From contig NZ_JAHDSZ010000010.1 in NCBI RefSeq assembly GCF_018531145.1, positions 1-64,000 on the forward strand: a stretch of 64,000 bases of DNA. The letters run 5' to 3'. The stretch comes from Canibacter zhuwentaonis. GTDB taxonomy: Bacteria; Actinomycetota; Actinomycetes; Actinomycetales; Microbacteriaceae. Under the pieces are notes generated by a model that saw nothing but the letters and a program-made list of their open reading frames with translations, was not told the origin of the DNA and searched no databases. This document shows, piece by piece, positions 45,018-53,132 of this stretch (positions are counted from its first letter, which is position 1; each line of letters starts with the position of its first letter). A program made the position numbers and the translations under genes.

Positions 45018-46454
45018 ATGAGCAACACTATAGAACGTAAGCACCGCATTGTGATCCTTGGCGGTGGTCCTGGAGGGTACGAAGCCGCACTTGTTGGCGC
45101 GCAGCTCGACGCAGACATCACGCTCGTTGAAGCAACCGGCATTGGTGGATCCGCCGTGCTCACCGATGTTGTACCCTCAAAAAGCTTGATCGCAACCGCG
45201 GATGCGGTGGCTGCCGTGCGCAACGCGAGCGAGCTGGGCGTTTGCACCGTAACAGAATCTGGCGAGAGCTGCGAGGTTACAACGGTTGTCGACTGCGCAG
45301 CGCTCAACAAACGCCTTTTAAGAATGGCGCAGACACAGTCACAAGATATGCTCAAGAAGCTCACATCTGCGGGAGTGAAGGTTATTTTCGGGCACGCAAA
45401 ACTTGCTAGCCGCAGCGCTGTTAGCATCAGCACGAACACCGGTGAAACACAGCTTATCGAAGCGGATACGATTGTTATCGCAGTTGGCGCGAGCCCGCGC
45501 AAGCTGGTCAGCGCCAAGCCCGACAACGAGCGCATTCTCACCTGGAAACAGCTTTACAACCTAACCGAGCTACCCGAGCACCTGATTGTGGTTGGCTCGG
45601 GTGTAACAGGGGCAGAGTTTGCAAGCGCCTATAGAATACTTGGCTCTAAAGTAACGCTCGTGTCGAGTCGCGAGCGGGTGCTTCCGGGAGAAGACAAAGA
45701 CGCCGCACAAGTGCTAGAAGAGAAGTTTAAGCAGCTCGGTATGCAAGTGCTCAGCAAAAGCCGAGCGGATGCGGTGATCCGCACCGCAGACGGGGTGCGT
45801 GTTGAGCTTGCAGACGGACGCGCAGTAACTGGCTCGCACTGTTTAATGGCAGTTGGATCCATTCCAAACACCTCCTGTATTGGGCTTGAAAACGCGGGAA
45901 TTAAAACAACAGACAGCGGGCATATTCGCGTAAACAGGGTTGCTTCAACATCTGTTCCATCGATATACGCAGCGGGAGACTGCACGGATTTTTATCCGCT
46001 CGCCTCTGTTGCTGCAATGCAGGGCCGCACCGCAATTATGCACGCACTGGGCGATTTTGTGCGCCCAATTGAGGTACGCAATGTTACATCTAACGTGTTT
46101 ACCTCGCCAGAAATTGCGACAGTTGGCTTTAGCGAAAAAGATATTGAAGAAATCCCAGAGCTCGCAGCAACTTCGAGCGTGCATATGCTGCCGCTGCACG
46201 AAAACCCGCGCGCTAAAATGCAGGGTGTTAAAGAAGGCTTTGTAAAAATTATTGCCTCCAAGCTCAACGGAGCCGTGCGCGGCGGGGTGATTGTTGGCCC
46301 GCGTGCCAGCGAGCTAATTTTTGCGCTCGCGGTCGCGGTCGAACACCGTCTCACCGTTGATCAAATAACTGCCGCATTCACTGTTTACCCCTCCATGACA
46401 GACTCAATTTCTGATGTTTCCCGAGATCTTCATGTACGACCAAAAATCAAGTAA
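45018..46454 (+). CDS. NAD(P)H-quinone dehydrogenase, LpdA/Rv3303c type
   Basis: 478 residues with dinucleotide-binding ILGGGPGGYEAA near residue 12, a second NAD site (VVGSGVTGAEFAS) and the FAD site IYAAGDCTD. It belongs to the lipoamide dehydrogenase superfamily but lacks the redox CXXXXC pair: the region reads GGSAVLTDVVPSKSL, as in the mycobacterial quinone reductase LpdA. It therefore probably reduces quinones rather than disulfides. It lies 22 bases after serC and 20 bases before the cupredoxin lipoprotein. Confidence 0.9.
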   Translation: MSNTIERKHRIVILGGGPGGYEAALVGAQLDADITLVEATGIGGSAVLTDVVPSKSLIATADAVAAVRNASELGVCTVTESGESCEVTTVVDCAALNKRLLRMAQTQSQDMLKKLTSAGVKVIFGHAKLASRSAVSISTNTGETQLIEADTIVIAVGASPRKLVSAKPDNERILTWKQLYNLTELPEHLIVVGSGVTGAEFASAYRILGSKVTLVSSRERVLPGEDKDAAQVLEEKFKQLGMQVLSKSRADAVIRTADGVRVELADGRAVTGSHCLMAVGSIPNTSCIGLENAGIKTTDSGHIRVNRVASTSVPSIYAAGDCTDFYPLASVAAMQGRTAIMHALGDFVRPIEVRNVTSNVFTSPEIATVGFSEKDIEEIPELAATSSVHMLPLHENPRAKMQGVKEGFVKIIASKLNGAVRGGVIVGPRASELIFALAVAVEHRLTVDQITAAFTVYPSMTDSISDVSRDLHVRPKIK

Positions 46455-46474
46455 CCAACCACAGAAAGCGAACT

Positions 46475-46849
46475 ATGAAAACCAGATCTAAAACAGCAAC
46501 CGCTATAGCCTCCCTTGTGGCGACGCTATCTCTGTTAGCATCCCTCACAGCGTGCGGCTCCAGCAAACCTGCGCCGACCCCATCAGCTGAGGGCGTAAGC
46601 CCCGCAGCGGTTGTGCAGGCGTACGATAACGGATACAAGCCAAAAACGGTGACGGTTAAAGTAGGTGAAGCTGTTAAGTGGGAGTTTACCGGCACGGCAA
46701 AGCACGATGTGATCGCCGCCGACGGCAGTTTTGTTAGCGAACTCATGCAAACGGGCAATTATACGCACGTTTTTGCAAAGGCCGGCACCTACGAGTATAA
46801 ATGCTCAGTGCACCCGGAAATGCGCGGCACAGTGGTTGTTACCGAGTAG
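46475..46849 (+). CDS. Cupredoxin (plastocyanin-like) lipoprotein
   Basis: 124 residues. Signal peptide with lipobox LTAC (Cys near 27), a Ser/Pro spacer, then a type I copper domain. Copper ligands are visible: His in AKHDV, then Cys, His and Met in YKCSVHPEMRG. It would be a membrane-tethered electron carrier on the outside of the cell, possibly paired with the quinone reductase immediately upstream. Confidence 0.9.
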   Translation: MKTRSKTATAIASLVATLSLLASLTACGSSKPAPTPSAEGVSPAAVVQAYDNGYKPKTVTVKVGEAVKWEFTGTAKHDVIAADGSFVSELMQTGNYTHVFAKAGTYEYKCSVHPEMRGTVVVTE

Positions 46850-47053
46850 CAAACGGCGGATCGACCCGGTAAAGGTGACCCGTGCCTGCGCGGTGCTGGT
46901 CGCCTGAGTCGCGTAACCTTCATTACTGAGTCATGCTGCGTTCACTACTTGGTCACGCGGTATTCATTCCTGAACAGCGCAGCATCCACTGCGGAGCAGA
47001 GCGCAGAGCTGTTCTTTGTCAAACCGCACCGCATTCATTGCCGCCAATAAAAC

Positions 47054-47082
47054 AGTGGGTGTCAGCACAGCTGACACCCACT
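47054..47082. terminator. Bidirectional terminator between convergent genes
   Basis: Perfect 12-base arms AGTGGGTGTCAG (47054-47065) and CTGACACCCACT (47071-47082), loop CACAG. T-rich sequence follows on the plus strand and TTTTATT on the minus strand. The rest of 46850-47106 shows no gene. Confidence 0.85.
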
Positions 47083-47106
47083 TAATTTTATAGTCACGCT
47101 TTAGAG

Positions 47107-47430
47107 TTATTTCTTGCCGCGCCGCCACCAGGCACGGCGATTTGCTTTAGCTCTCATCTTGCTCCGCTCGTGCAAAATGGCGTACGCTAGTTTGTCTTCA
47201 TGCACTTGGAAAGAAGCGTAGGGCATATCGTTGATCAAAACCACCGGGATTTCGTCGCCGTATTTTTCCGCCAACTCATCGTTTTCAAAAATATTAATCT
47301 CGTCATAGTCAATATCTATTTCTCGTTCAGCGGCGGCATCTAGCACCCTCTGGATAACCTGTTGAGCTTCAACGCAGAGATAACACTCGGGCTTGCTAAC
47401 AAGCGTTAATCTAACAGCTGGGGTATACAT
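47107..47430 (-). CDS. Glutaredoxin-like thioredoxin-fold protein (DUF836)
   Basis: 107 residues. SKPECYLCVEAQQVI near residue 12 holds the CxxC redox pair; VDYDEINI-type strand and IPVVLINDM complete the thioredoxin fold. The tail is strongly basic (RAKANRRAWWRRGKK). The role is presumably thiol-disulfide exchange in the cytoplasm; the substrate is unknown. It lies 51 bases downstream of the bS22 gene on the same strand. Confidence 0.88.
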   Translation of the reverse strand: MYTPAVRLTLVSKPECYLCVEAQQVIQRVLDAAAEREIDIDYDEINIFENDELAEKYGDEIPVVLINDMPYASFQVHEDKLAYAILHERSKMRAKANRRAWWRRGKK

Positions 47431-47481
47431 TTGTGATAAAGCTAAGGAACAGCGCTCTAGCGCCCCACATCAAACAAGATG

Positions 47482-47580
47482 CTACTTTTTATTACGACGC
47501 TGGTGACGAGTTTTGCGAAGCAGTTTACGGTGCTTCTTTTTCGACATTCGCTTACGGCGTTTTTTGATTACTGAACCCAT
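47482..47580 (-). CDS. 30S ribosomal protein bS22 (AURKAIP1/COX24 domain)
   Basis: Only 32 residues, nearly all basic: starts [20 protein letters not shown] and ends HQRRNKK. This is the short Arg/Lys-rich protein found in actinobacterial 30S subunits. ATG 47580 follows AGGTG by 7 bases. It is too short for many gene callers but is highly conserved. Confidence 0.9.
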   Translation of the reverse strand: MGSVIKKRRKRMSKKKHRKLLRKTRHQRRNKK

Positions 47581-47704
47581 AGTGTTTCACCTCTAGTAAG
47601 TATAAATACACAAGACAGCACCCTGCGTGCATCTTGACCATATCCAACAAGTTTACTAATAAAAAAATATGAACGTCTCACAATCTACTGAAAAGAGTAG
47701 AATA

Positions 47705-48652
47705 CTAGCCGTGCACCCTTTCGGCAAGAACGCCGAGCCGCTCATTGAGCAAACTTCTAAACCGCTCAACATCCGCGGCAATTGCGACCTGCGCGTTAGG
47801 ATCCGCTGATTTTCGATCCACCAAGGTCATCCCGCGAGTGTGCTCGCCGGTCACCTCAACCAGCACCCTGGCGGGCACAAATTCGAGTATCTCACTATCC
47901 ACCAGCGCGGACATCGTGAGCGCGTCGTGTTGCGCAGTTTCGCCCGCAATATCTGGGGTGTCCTGATAGGCGGGCAGCATTTTGCGCAGCCCCTCGGCGA
48001 TAATTCCCCCGGCGGCAGTAACTCTCGGCAGGTGGCGCAGACCGAGAGTTGTTGTCTCTGTCACGTTAAGCCCCACCATCCGCACCGGCACTCCCGAGTT
48101 GAACACCAGCGCAGCCGCCTCAGGGTCGGTATAAATGTTGAACTCTGCGGCGGGGGTGATATTGCCCAGGCGCGTGCCGTAGCCACCACCCATTATGACT
48201 AATTCTTTGATCAGCTCACGCGCGGCAGCATCGGCTACCAGCAGCTGCGCCACATTTGTGAGCGGACCAAGCGCCACTATCGTTGCCAGCTCTCCCGATT
48301 CTGCAACCTCGCGCAGCACCTGCGACATTAGCGGCAGCGCGATCAGTTCGCTACGCCCGGTGATATCCGGGATCTCCGGATGCCAGTTGCCAAGACCGCC
48401 CGCGCCATGCACTTCGGCGGCGGTGACCGCAAGGTTTCTGTTGAGCGTGCGCCAGGCTCCGGCGGCAACCGGACACTGCAGCCCCAATAGGTCGCGCAGC
48501 CCGAGCGCGTTGGAAGTTGTAATGTCAATTCCCACGTTGCCAGCAACGGTGGTGATTACGCGCACATCAAGCTCGCAGCTGGCGGCGGCCAGCATAATTG
48601 CTACAGCATCGTCAATGCCCGGATCGGTGTCGATAATAACAGGTTTTGCCAT
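47705..48652 (-). CDS. Inosine-uridine-type nucleoside hydrolase
   Basis: 315 residues. Calcium-binding N-terminal IIDTDPGIDDAVAIML, GPLTNVAQLL, IMGGGYG and NIYTDPEAAALVF are the IUNH signatures; HDALTMSALVDS supplies the C-terminal catalytic His/Asp. It releases ribose from nucleosides for salvage. It starts 7 bases after the ArsR-type regulator and forms an operon with it. Confidence 0.93.
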   Translation of the reverse strand: MAKPVIIDTDPGIDDAVAIMLAAASCELDVRVITTVAGNVGIDITTSNALGLRDLLGLQCPVAAGAWRTLNRNLAVTAAEVHGAGGLGNWHPEIPDITGRSELIALPLMSQVLREVAESGELATIVALGPLTNVAQLLVADAAARELIKELVIMGGGYGTRLGNITPAAEFNIYTDPEAAALVFNSGVPVRMVGLNVTETTTLGLRHLPRVTAAGGIIAEGLRKMLPAYQDTPDIAGETAQHDALTMSALVDSEILEFVPARVLVEVTGEHTRGMTLVDRKSADPNAQVAIAADVERFRSLLNERLGVLAERVHG

Positions 48653-48659
48653 CGCACCG

Positions 48660-49154
48660 CTATCCGCGCAGTTTAATTCTTGCCACCAGTTCTTTTACCG
48701 GCACTGTTGCTTTTGCCGCGACCCTGCCAACGGACTCTGCCGCGTGCAGAGTTTTGTCGCCAACTACCGAGTCTTTTGCTGCGGCGTGCAGCTCTCCGCA
48801 TTTATTGCACACCTGGTAAACATCCCTGTTTTTATAGCTGTCTTCGGTTATGTACTCAACCGATATTTCAGTGTCGATGCCGTTTGCTAAAAATCGCAAA
48901 AGAAAATCTTCCGCCTCGTTAAAAGGCTCAATGTTGAGCTTATAAAACCGAAACGCACCCTCCTCGCGCACCCGCACAACATCAGCATCGCGCATTATTT
49001 TAAGATGTTTTGACACCGTAGGCTGATTTACACTTAGCTCTTCAACAAGATCAGAAACGCTTTTTTCAACTGACGCGACGGCTCCCGAACCTAACAGCGC
49101 CGTTAAAATATCTCGGCGCGTCGCATCAGCTAGTACATAAAAAATGTCAGACAT
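48660..49154 (-). CDS. ArsR-family winged-helix regulator with acidic C-terminal extension
   Basis: 164 residues from ATG 49154. MSDIFYVLADATRRDILTALL opens an ArsR-type winged helix with recognition helix NQPTVSKHLKIM near 53-64. The C-terminal 80 residues include a CNKCG pair and a mixed charged tail. A longer start at 49187 is possible. It is translated just before the nucleoside hydrolase and probably controls that gene, or a wider set. Confidence 0.85.
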   Translation of the reverse strand: MSDIFYVLADATRRDILTALLGSGAVASVEKSVSDLVEELSVNQPTVSKHLKIMRDADVVRVREEGAFRFYKLNIEPFNEAEDFLLRFLANGIDTEISVEYITEDSYKNRDVYQVCNKCGELHAAAKDSVVGDKTLHAAESVGRVAAKATVPVKELVARIKLRG

Positions 49155-49382
49155 ATTCTCAAGAATACCCGCCCAATCTGAAACCATGCAGACTAGGCAA
49201 GTATTTTAACCGGCTACTGAGCTATCTCAGTGTGCCGCCACAGCTAATTCCGGTTTCAATAGTTGCGATAAGCGGATCACTCACCCTCTCCGCCCCGGTT
49301 ATAGCAGCGGTCTTTTTAATCATGTAGCTTATCTTTTGACCTATTGGGAACACCCGGTAACAAATTCCGGACTCAATCTTAT

Positions 49383-49586
49383 TTACCTTACATATGACAG
49401 ATTCAGTGGGCAGCTCAACTCCTCCGGAGAGCAGTTTAAGCACCCTGTCAGATTAGCGCCGAACGCTGTTTCAGCCTGGTGTTGTGGCTTAATAGAAACA
49501 TCCAAAGAACACTCTCCCTCAGTTGCGTTTGCACAGAGCTGCGTGCATGCTCCCGCTGTATCGTTATAGTATCTTTGCTTTTCCAA
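49383..49586 (-). CDS. Unrecognised cysteine-rich small protein frame
   Basis: 67 residues from TTG 49586, with six cysteines (TAGACTQLC, EGEC, TGCLNC, ELSC). No ribosome site is clear. A second minus-strand frame (49222-49443) overlaps its end in another phase and also holds cysteines, ending ETGISCGGTLR; a frameshift could join them. I do not recognise a family. It may be part of a small-peptide cluster with the frames at 49640-49741 and 49814-49870, or an accident of a non-coding region. Confidence 0.25.
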   Translation of the reverse strand: MEKQRYYNDTAGACTQLCANATEGECSLDVSIKPQHQAETAFGANLTGCLNCSPEELSCPLNLSYVR

Positions 49587-49639
49587 AATAACTATCCCGT
49601 ATTTTTAACGGTAAAATACTCTCGTTATTTTCGGTCTCT

Positions 49640-49741
49640 CTAAACTGTATTCTGCGGCAAACGTAAAAATGTTGTAACAATAATCGTAATCGCCGCGATA
49701 ACACCCGGCACTACCAGCAGCGTGCTTTTCCTCTCCTGCAT
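49640..49741 (-). CDS. Small single-span membrane peptide
   Basis: 33 residues: MQERKSTLLVVPGVIAAIT, then a short hydrophobic run and a basic tail. ATG 49741 follows GAGGGGG by 5 bases, a strong ribosome site, and a hairpin lies after the stop. It is probably a membrane peptide; the function is unknown. Confidence 0.45.
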   Translation of the reverse strand: MQERKSTLLVVPGVIAAITIIVTTFLRLPQNTV

Positions 49742-49813
49742 AATTACCCCCTCAGTAGTCTTATCTCGGTGACTTGGAGAAACTATCTATTTCACAGTGC
49801 ACCAGATATTTTC

Positions 49814-49870
49814 TTAGGTTGCGCACCGTGAGGGTTTCGCTCGTTTCAGTGCGAAATATGTTTTATGCAA
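49814..49870 (-). CDS. Possible 18-residue peptide with strong ribosome site
   Basis: TTG 49870 follows a near-perfect AAAGGAGG by 9 bases and encodes MHKTYFALKRAKPSRCAT. Such a good ribosome site in front of a tiny frame suggests a translated leader or peptide. It sits upstream of the 33-residue membrane peptide on the same strand. Confidence 0.35.
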   Translation of the reverse strand: MHKTYFALKRAKPSRCAT

Positions 49871-49939
49871 TATCAGTGACCTCCTTTAACAACTGCAGAA
49901 CTACGCACTTAACACCGGTTAGCAAATCTTAATAAACTC

Positions 49940-50830
49940 CTAATTGGTTTTCTTGGCAAGCTCGGCAGCGCGGTTTTTTACCGCACGCACAACACCGTCA
50001 AAAATCGCCTCCGGACTGGCGGCGTTAAAAACCTCAAGCGCTTTTTCTGTTGTGCCACCCGGGCTTGTTACCTCACGGCGTAATTCCGCAGGAGACTTGT
50101 CGCTGCTGTGCAGCAGCGCGGCAGCGCCGGTCACGGTACCCTCCCCCAGCACGCGAGCCTGATCCGCTGTAAATCCGGCACGCTCAGCCGCCGCAGTGAG
50201 CTGCTCAGCAAACCAAAACAGATACGCGGGACCAGACCCGGAAATCGCACTCAGCGCGTCAATCTCTCGTTCGGGCACGACCAGCACCTCGCCCACGCAC
50301 TCAAACAGCGCCACGCCAAGCGCGGTTGCCCGCTCACTGGCAGCAGCCGCAGCTAGCCCCGTAACACCACGCCCAATCAGCGCAGGAGTATTTGGCATCG
50401 CGCGCAGAATCTGCACGTCATCGCGGCTTCCCAGCGCCTCCCGCATAAGCTCGGTTGTGATTCCTGCGGCAACGCTCACAACCGTTGCGCCGAGCGCCAG
50501 ATCTTGCGCAATCTCGCGCAGCAAATCAGTGATAGCCCATGGCTTAACCCCGAGCACCACCAGCTGCGCGCCCGTAACCGCACGCTTGTTCGCATCCGCG
50601 CACTGCTCAACGCTCAGCACCTCGGTGCGGGGCAGGTCACTGTGCCGCTGCGCACTGCGCGCAGAATTGGTTGTTGCGGTGACTTTGAAGCGCGCATTCG
50701 CCGTGTTTCTAAGCAGGCCTTCCAAAATAGCGGATGCCATAGAGCCCACGCCCAAAAAACTAATATGCTCAATATCGTGCAGGAGTGTGCTAGTTTTTTT
50801 GTTACTGTTGCTTGTGTGCTGTGAGTTCAT
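49940..50830 (-). CDS. proC: Pyrroline-5-carboxylate reductase
   Basis: Last step of proline synthesis. 296 residues from ATG 50830. Rossmann start FLGVGSMASAILEGLL follows an unusual Ser/Asn/Lys-rich 25-residue lead. LRAMPNTPALIGRGVTG and the C-terminal ELRREVTSPGGTTEKALEVF are family signatures. TAGAAT on the minus strand (50843-50838) ends 7 bases before the start, with no ribosome site, so a leaderless message is likely. Confidence 0.95.
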   Translation of the reverse strand: MNSQHTSNSNKKTSTLLHDIEHISFLGVGSMASAILEGLLRNTANARFKVTATTNSARSAQRHSDLPRTEVLSVEQCADANKRAVTGAQLVVLGVKPWAITDLLREIAQDLALGATVVSVAAGITTELMREALGSRDDVQILRAMPNTPALIGRGVTGLAAAAASERATALGVALFECVGEVLVVPEREIDALSAISGSGPAYLFWFAEQLTAAAERAGFTADQARVLGEGTVTGAAALLHSSDKSPAELRREVTSPGGTTEKALEVFNAASPEAIFDGVVRAVKNRAAELAKKTN

Positions 50831-50894
50831 AACAGTTATTCTAAGGCATATGTGCAACTATAAATAGGTGTCACCTAAATATTCAGGAGCGGAC

Positions 50895-51206
50895 ATGAAA
50901 AACACAACCAACACCAAAAAAATTGTGCACGCCGCAGAGCAGGCACTGTTAGAGAACTCGGACATTGCGCAGGTAATTCGCGTTAGTGCCGCCGTAACCC
51001 CGAGCGCGGAGCTGCTCATCGGCGCGAAAATCTCACTGCCGGCGGATATGAAAATGTGGCAGGTTTCGCGCGTAATCGCCTGCGCGGAGCGCGCTGTGGC
51101 GGTCGCATGCCCAACAGCGGCGCAGGTTTTCATCAGTCCCGATGTTTACCTGAACCTGCACGATGCGCCAACAACATCGGCGATTGTAACCCTCAGCTAC
51201 GACTAG
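50895..51206 (+). CDS. Stand-alone protein resembling the C-terminal domain of cation diffusion facilitators
   Basis: 103 residues from ATG 50895, 5 bases after AGGAG. The sequence (for example ELLIGAKISLPADMKMWQVSRVI and AAQVFISPD) has the beta-alpha-beta-beta-alpha-beta pattern and spacing of the cytoplasmic dimerisation domain of CDF metal transporters, but no membrane part is present. The match is by eye. It could be a metal sensor or a partner of a transporter encoded elsewhere. It is divergent from proC. Confidence 0.5.
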   Translation: MKNTTNTKKIVHAAEQALLENSDIAQVIRVSAAVTPSAELLIGAKISLPADMKMWQVSRVIACAERAVAVACPTAAQVFISPDVYLNLHDAPTTSAIVTLSYD

Positions 51207-51328
51207 GTCGCGTGACTGAAGTGCGCGCTTAGGTCGCGCAGTTAGATTTGCGCGCCGCTAGATTGAGTGCGGATAAGAAAGCTCGCCGGTAGCGATGCGC
51301 GCCGCTAAAACGCGCTAGTTGCAGCTGA

Positions 51329-51814
51329 TCAGCGCTTGTGCGCAAAAAAATCTTGCAGCAGACGCGCTGATTCGCACTCTAAAACGCCCGCAATAACCTC
51401 GGGAACGGGATGCGGCAGCCTGCCGTCGCGCAACAGATCATAGACGCTTCCGGCCGCGCCGGCTTTTTCATCCCACGCTCCAAAAACCACGGTGTCGACG
51501 CGCGACGCAAGAATAGCACCCGCACACATAACGCAGGGCTCAAGCGTAACAACCAGCGTGCAGCTGCTTAAGATACGCTCACCCAATTGCTGAGCTGCCG
51601 CGTTTAGCGCGATGATTTCTGCGTGTCCTGTTATTTCGGGCAACTGCGCACGGGCGTTGTGCGCCAGGCTGATAATCTCGCCGCTGCTGTCTAACACGGC
51701 GGCGGCGACCGGCACTTCACCAGCCTGCCCGGCACACTTCGCGAACTGCAGCGCGCGCCGCATTGCCCGCATATGCGCGGGCTTGACCGGAATTAAAGGA
51801 GATTTTAAGGACAC
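51329..51814 (-). CDS. tadA: tRNA-specific adenosine deaminase
   Basis: 161 residues. Zinc site HAEIIALNAA (His, catalytic Glu) and PCVMCAGAI (two Cys) are present. The enzyme converts A34 to inosine in tRNA-Arg(ACG). GTG 51814 lacks a ribosome site; TACAAT on the minus strand (51826-51821) ends 6 bases before it. The symbol is shared with the unrelated pilus ATPase above. Confidence 0.93.
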   Translation of the reverse strand: MSLKSPLIPVKPAHMRAMRRALQFAKCAGQAGEVPVAAAVLDSSGEIISLAHNARAQLPEITGHAEIIALNAAAQQLGERILSSCTLVVTLEPCVMCAGAILASRVDTVVFGAWDEKAGAAGSVYDLLRDGRLPHPVPEVIAGVLECESARLLQDFFAHKR

Positions 51815-52009
51815 CCCTACATTGTATATTCTTGCGCAAAATTGCGCGCCCCTCGTCGCTTACCGCACCCGCCCAAACCTATCACGCGCCTACCACCAAC
51901 CAACAGCCGCCCACGCCCGACATCCACTACCGACCGCACCCGCGCGCCCAGAACCTGCCGCGATTAAAGTTCTAGGCAGATTTTATCCGCTAGGCAGTAG
52001 AATTAAATT

Positions 52010-52645
52010 ATGGAAATTTTTGTTGCCAAACACCCACTAATAACTCACAAGCTCTCCGTGCTGCGTGATAAAAATACTTCACAGCCAATTTTTAAGCAGC
52101 TAATAGAAGAGATAATGACGCTGTTAGCGTACGAGGCAACCCGCGAGGTGCGTGTGAGCGAAATCACAGTAGACACGCCCGTGGCGACAACAACCGGCGT
52201 AACCCTCAAAACACCCCTGCCACTGGTAGTGCCGATTTTACGCGCCGGTCTCGGCATGCTCGAGGGCATGATGCGCCTTGTGCCAACCGCAGAGGTTGGG
52301 TTTTTGGGCATGGTGCGCAGCGAAGAAACCCACCAGCCAACAACCTACGCAGAACGCCTGCCGCAAAACCTCACCGGCAGGCAGTGTTTTGTACTGGATC
52401 CGATGCTCGCAACCGGTGGATCTCTTGCCACCGCAATTGAGTTTCTGTTCAAGCGCGGGGCGGATGATGTCACCGCAATATGCGTGCTGGGTACTCCCGA
52501 GGGGGTCAAACAGATTCAAAAAACCGTCGGCGATAAAAAAGTTAAGCTTATTTTAGGGGCGCTCGACGAGGGTCTTAATGAGCAGGCCTTTATTGTACCC
52601 GGGCTTGGTGACGCGGGCGATCGACTCTACGGCACAGCAGTGTAA
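52010..52645 (+). CDS. upp: Uracil phosphoribosyltransferase
   Basis: Salvages uracil to UMP with PRPP. 211 residues. [30 protein letters not shown], the PRPP site [16 protein letters not shown] and [13 protein letters not shown] are diagnostic. ATG 52010 has no ribosome site; TAGAAT at 51998-52003 ends 6 bases before it. It is divergent from the tRNA deaminase gene. Confidence 0.97.
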   Translation: MEIFVAKHPLITHKLSVLRDKNTSQPIFKQLIEEIMTLLAYEATREVRVSEITVDTPVATTTGVTLKTPLPLVVPILRAGLGMLEGMMRLVPTAEVGFLGMVRSEETHQPTTYAERLPQNLTGRQCFVLDPMLATGGSLATAIEFLFKRGADDVTAICVLGTPEGVKQIQKTVGDKKVKLILGALDEGLNEQAFIVPGLGDAGDRLYGTAV

Positions 52646-52664
52646 GACGCAGGCAGGTTGCATA

Positions 52665-53003
52665 ATGATCCCGCACACAAACAGTAACCCTGATAAAGAG
52701 ATTCAACTGACCGAAACAAAAGCGGCATATTTTGTGCAACAGAGTTACGTGAGAAAAAAACTGGCGAAGTTCCCTCGGCTGTTATTTTTACATAAAATAT
52801 TTGTGTTTTGCGTCGGTAGCATCGTTATTTTTGCGGGTGTTTTAATGCTCGCACTGCCCGGTCCGGGGTGGCTCACTATTCTGCTCGGTCTCGCGATTAT
52901 GGGCACAGAGTTTACCTGGGCACAAAAAACGCAAGCCTGGCTAAAAACAAAACTCCTTACGGCTCTCACAAAGTTCCGCAACCGCAAAAAGGGCACTGAC
53001 TAG
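52665..53003 (+). CDS. TIGR02611-type PGPGW membrane protein
   Basis: 112 residues from ATG 52665. Two hydrophobic segments meet at LPGPGWLTILLGLAIMGTEF, the PGPGW motif of an actinobacterial membrane family of unknown function. The N-terminus is polar and the C-terminus is basic (KFRNRKKGTD). It lies 19 bases after upp, so it is probably co-transcribed. Confidence 0.85.
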   Translation: MIPHTNSNPDKEIQLTETKAAYFVQQSYVRKKLAKFPRLLFLHKIFVFCVGSIVIFAGVLMLALPGPGWLTILLGLAIMGTEFTWAQKTQAWLKTKLLTALTKFRNRKKGTD

Positions 53004-53132
53004 TCACGCACTTATTAACAAGCGGATCAATTCACGCAGCACAGGCTAGCTGTCGCGGTTAGATACGCTGCCCTGTGCACTAACGCAGCCACCCAGCGCC
53101 GCCTTACCCACAGCTCACCCACGCCCACCGGC

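Larger units (their letters stand above)
49188..49939. other. Region with only very small frames between proC and the ArsR regulator
   Basis: The 750-base stretch has no conventional gene. The minus strand carries a row of tiny frames (listed separately), two of them with strong ribosome sites. Nothing else was recognised. Confidence 0.5.

Noticed and set aside
44831-45541. 236-residue minus-strand frame across serC and the quinone reductase
   Set aside because: It overlaps two recognised genes on the opposite strand and shows no family motif.
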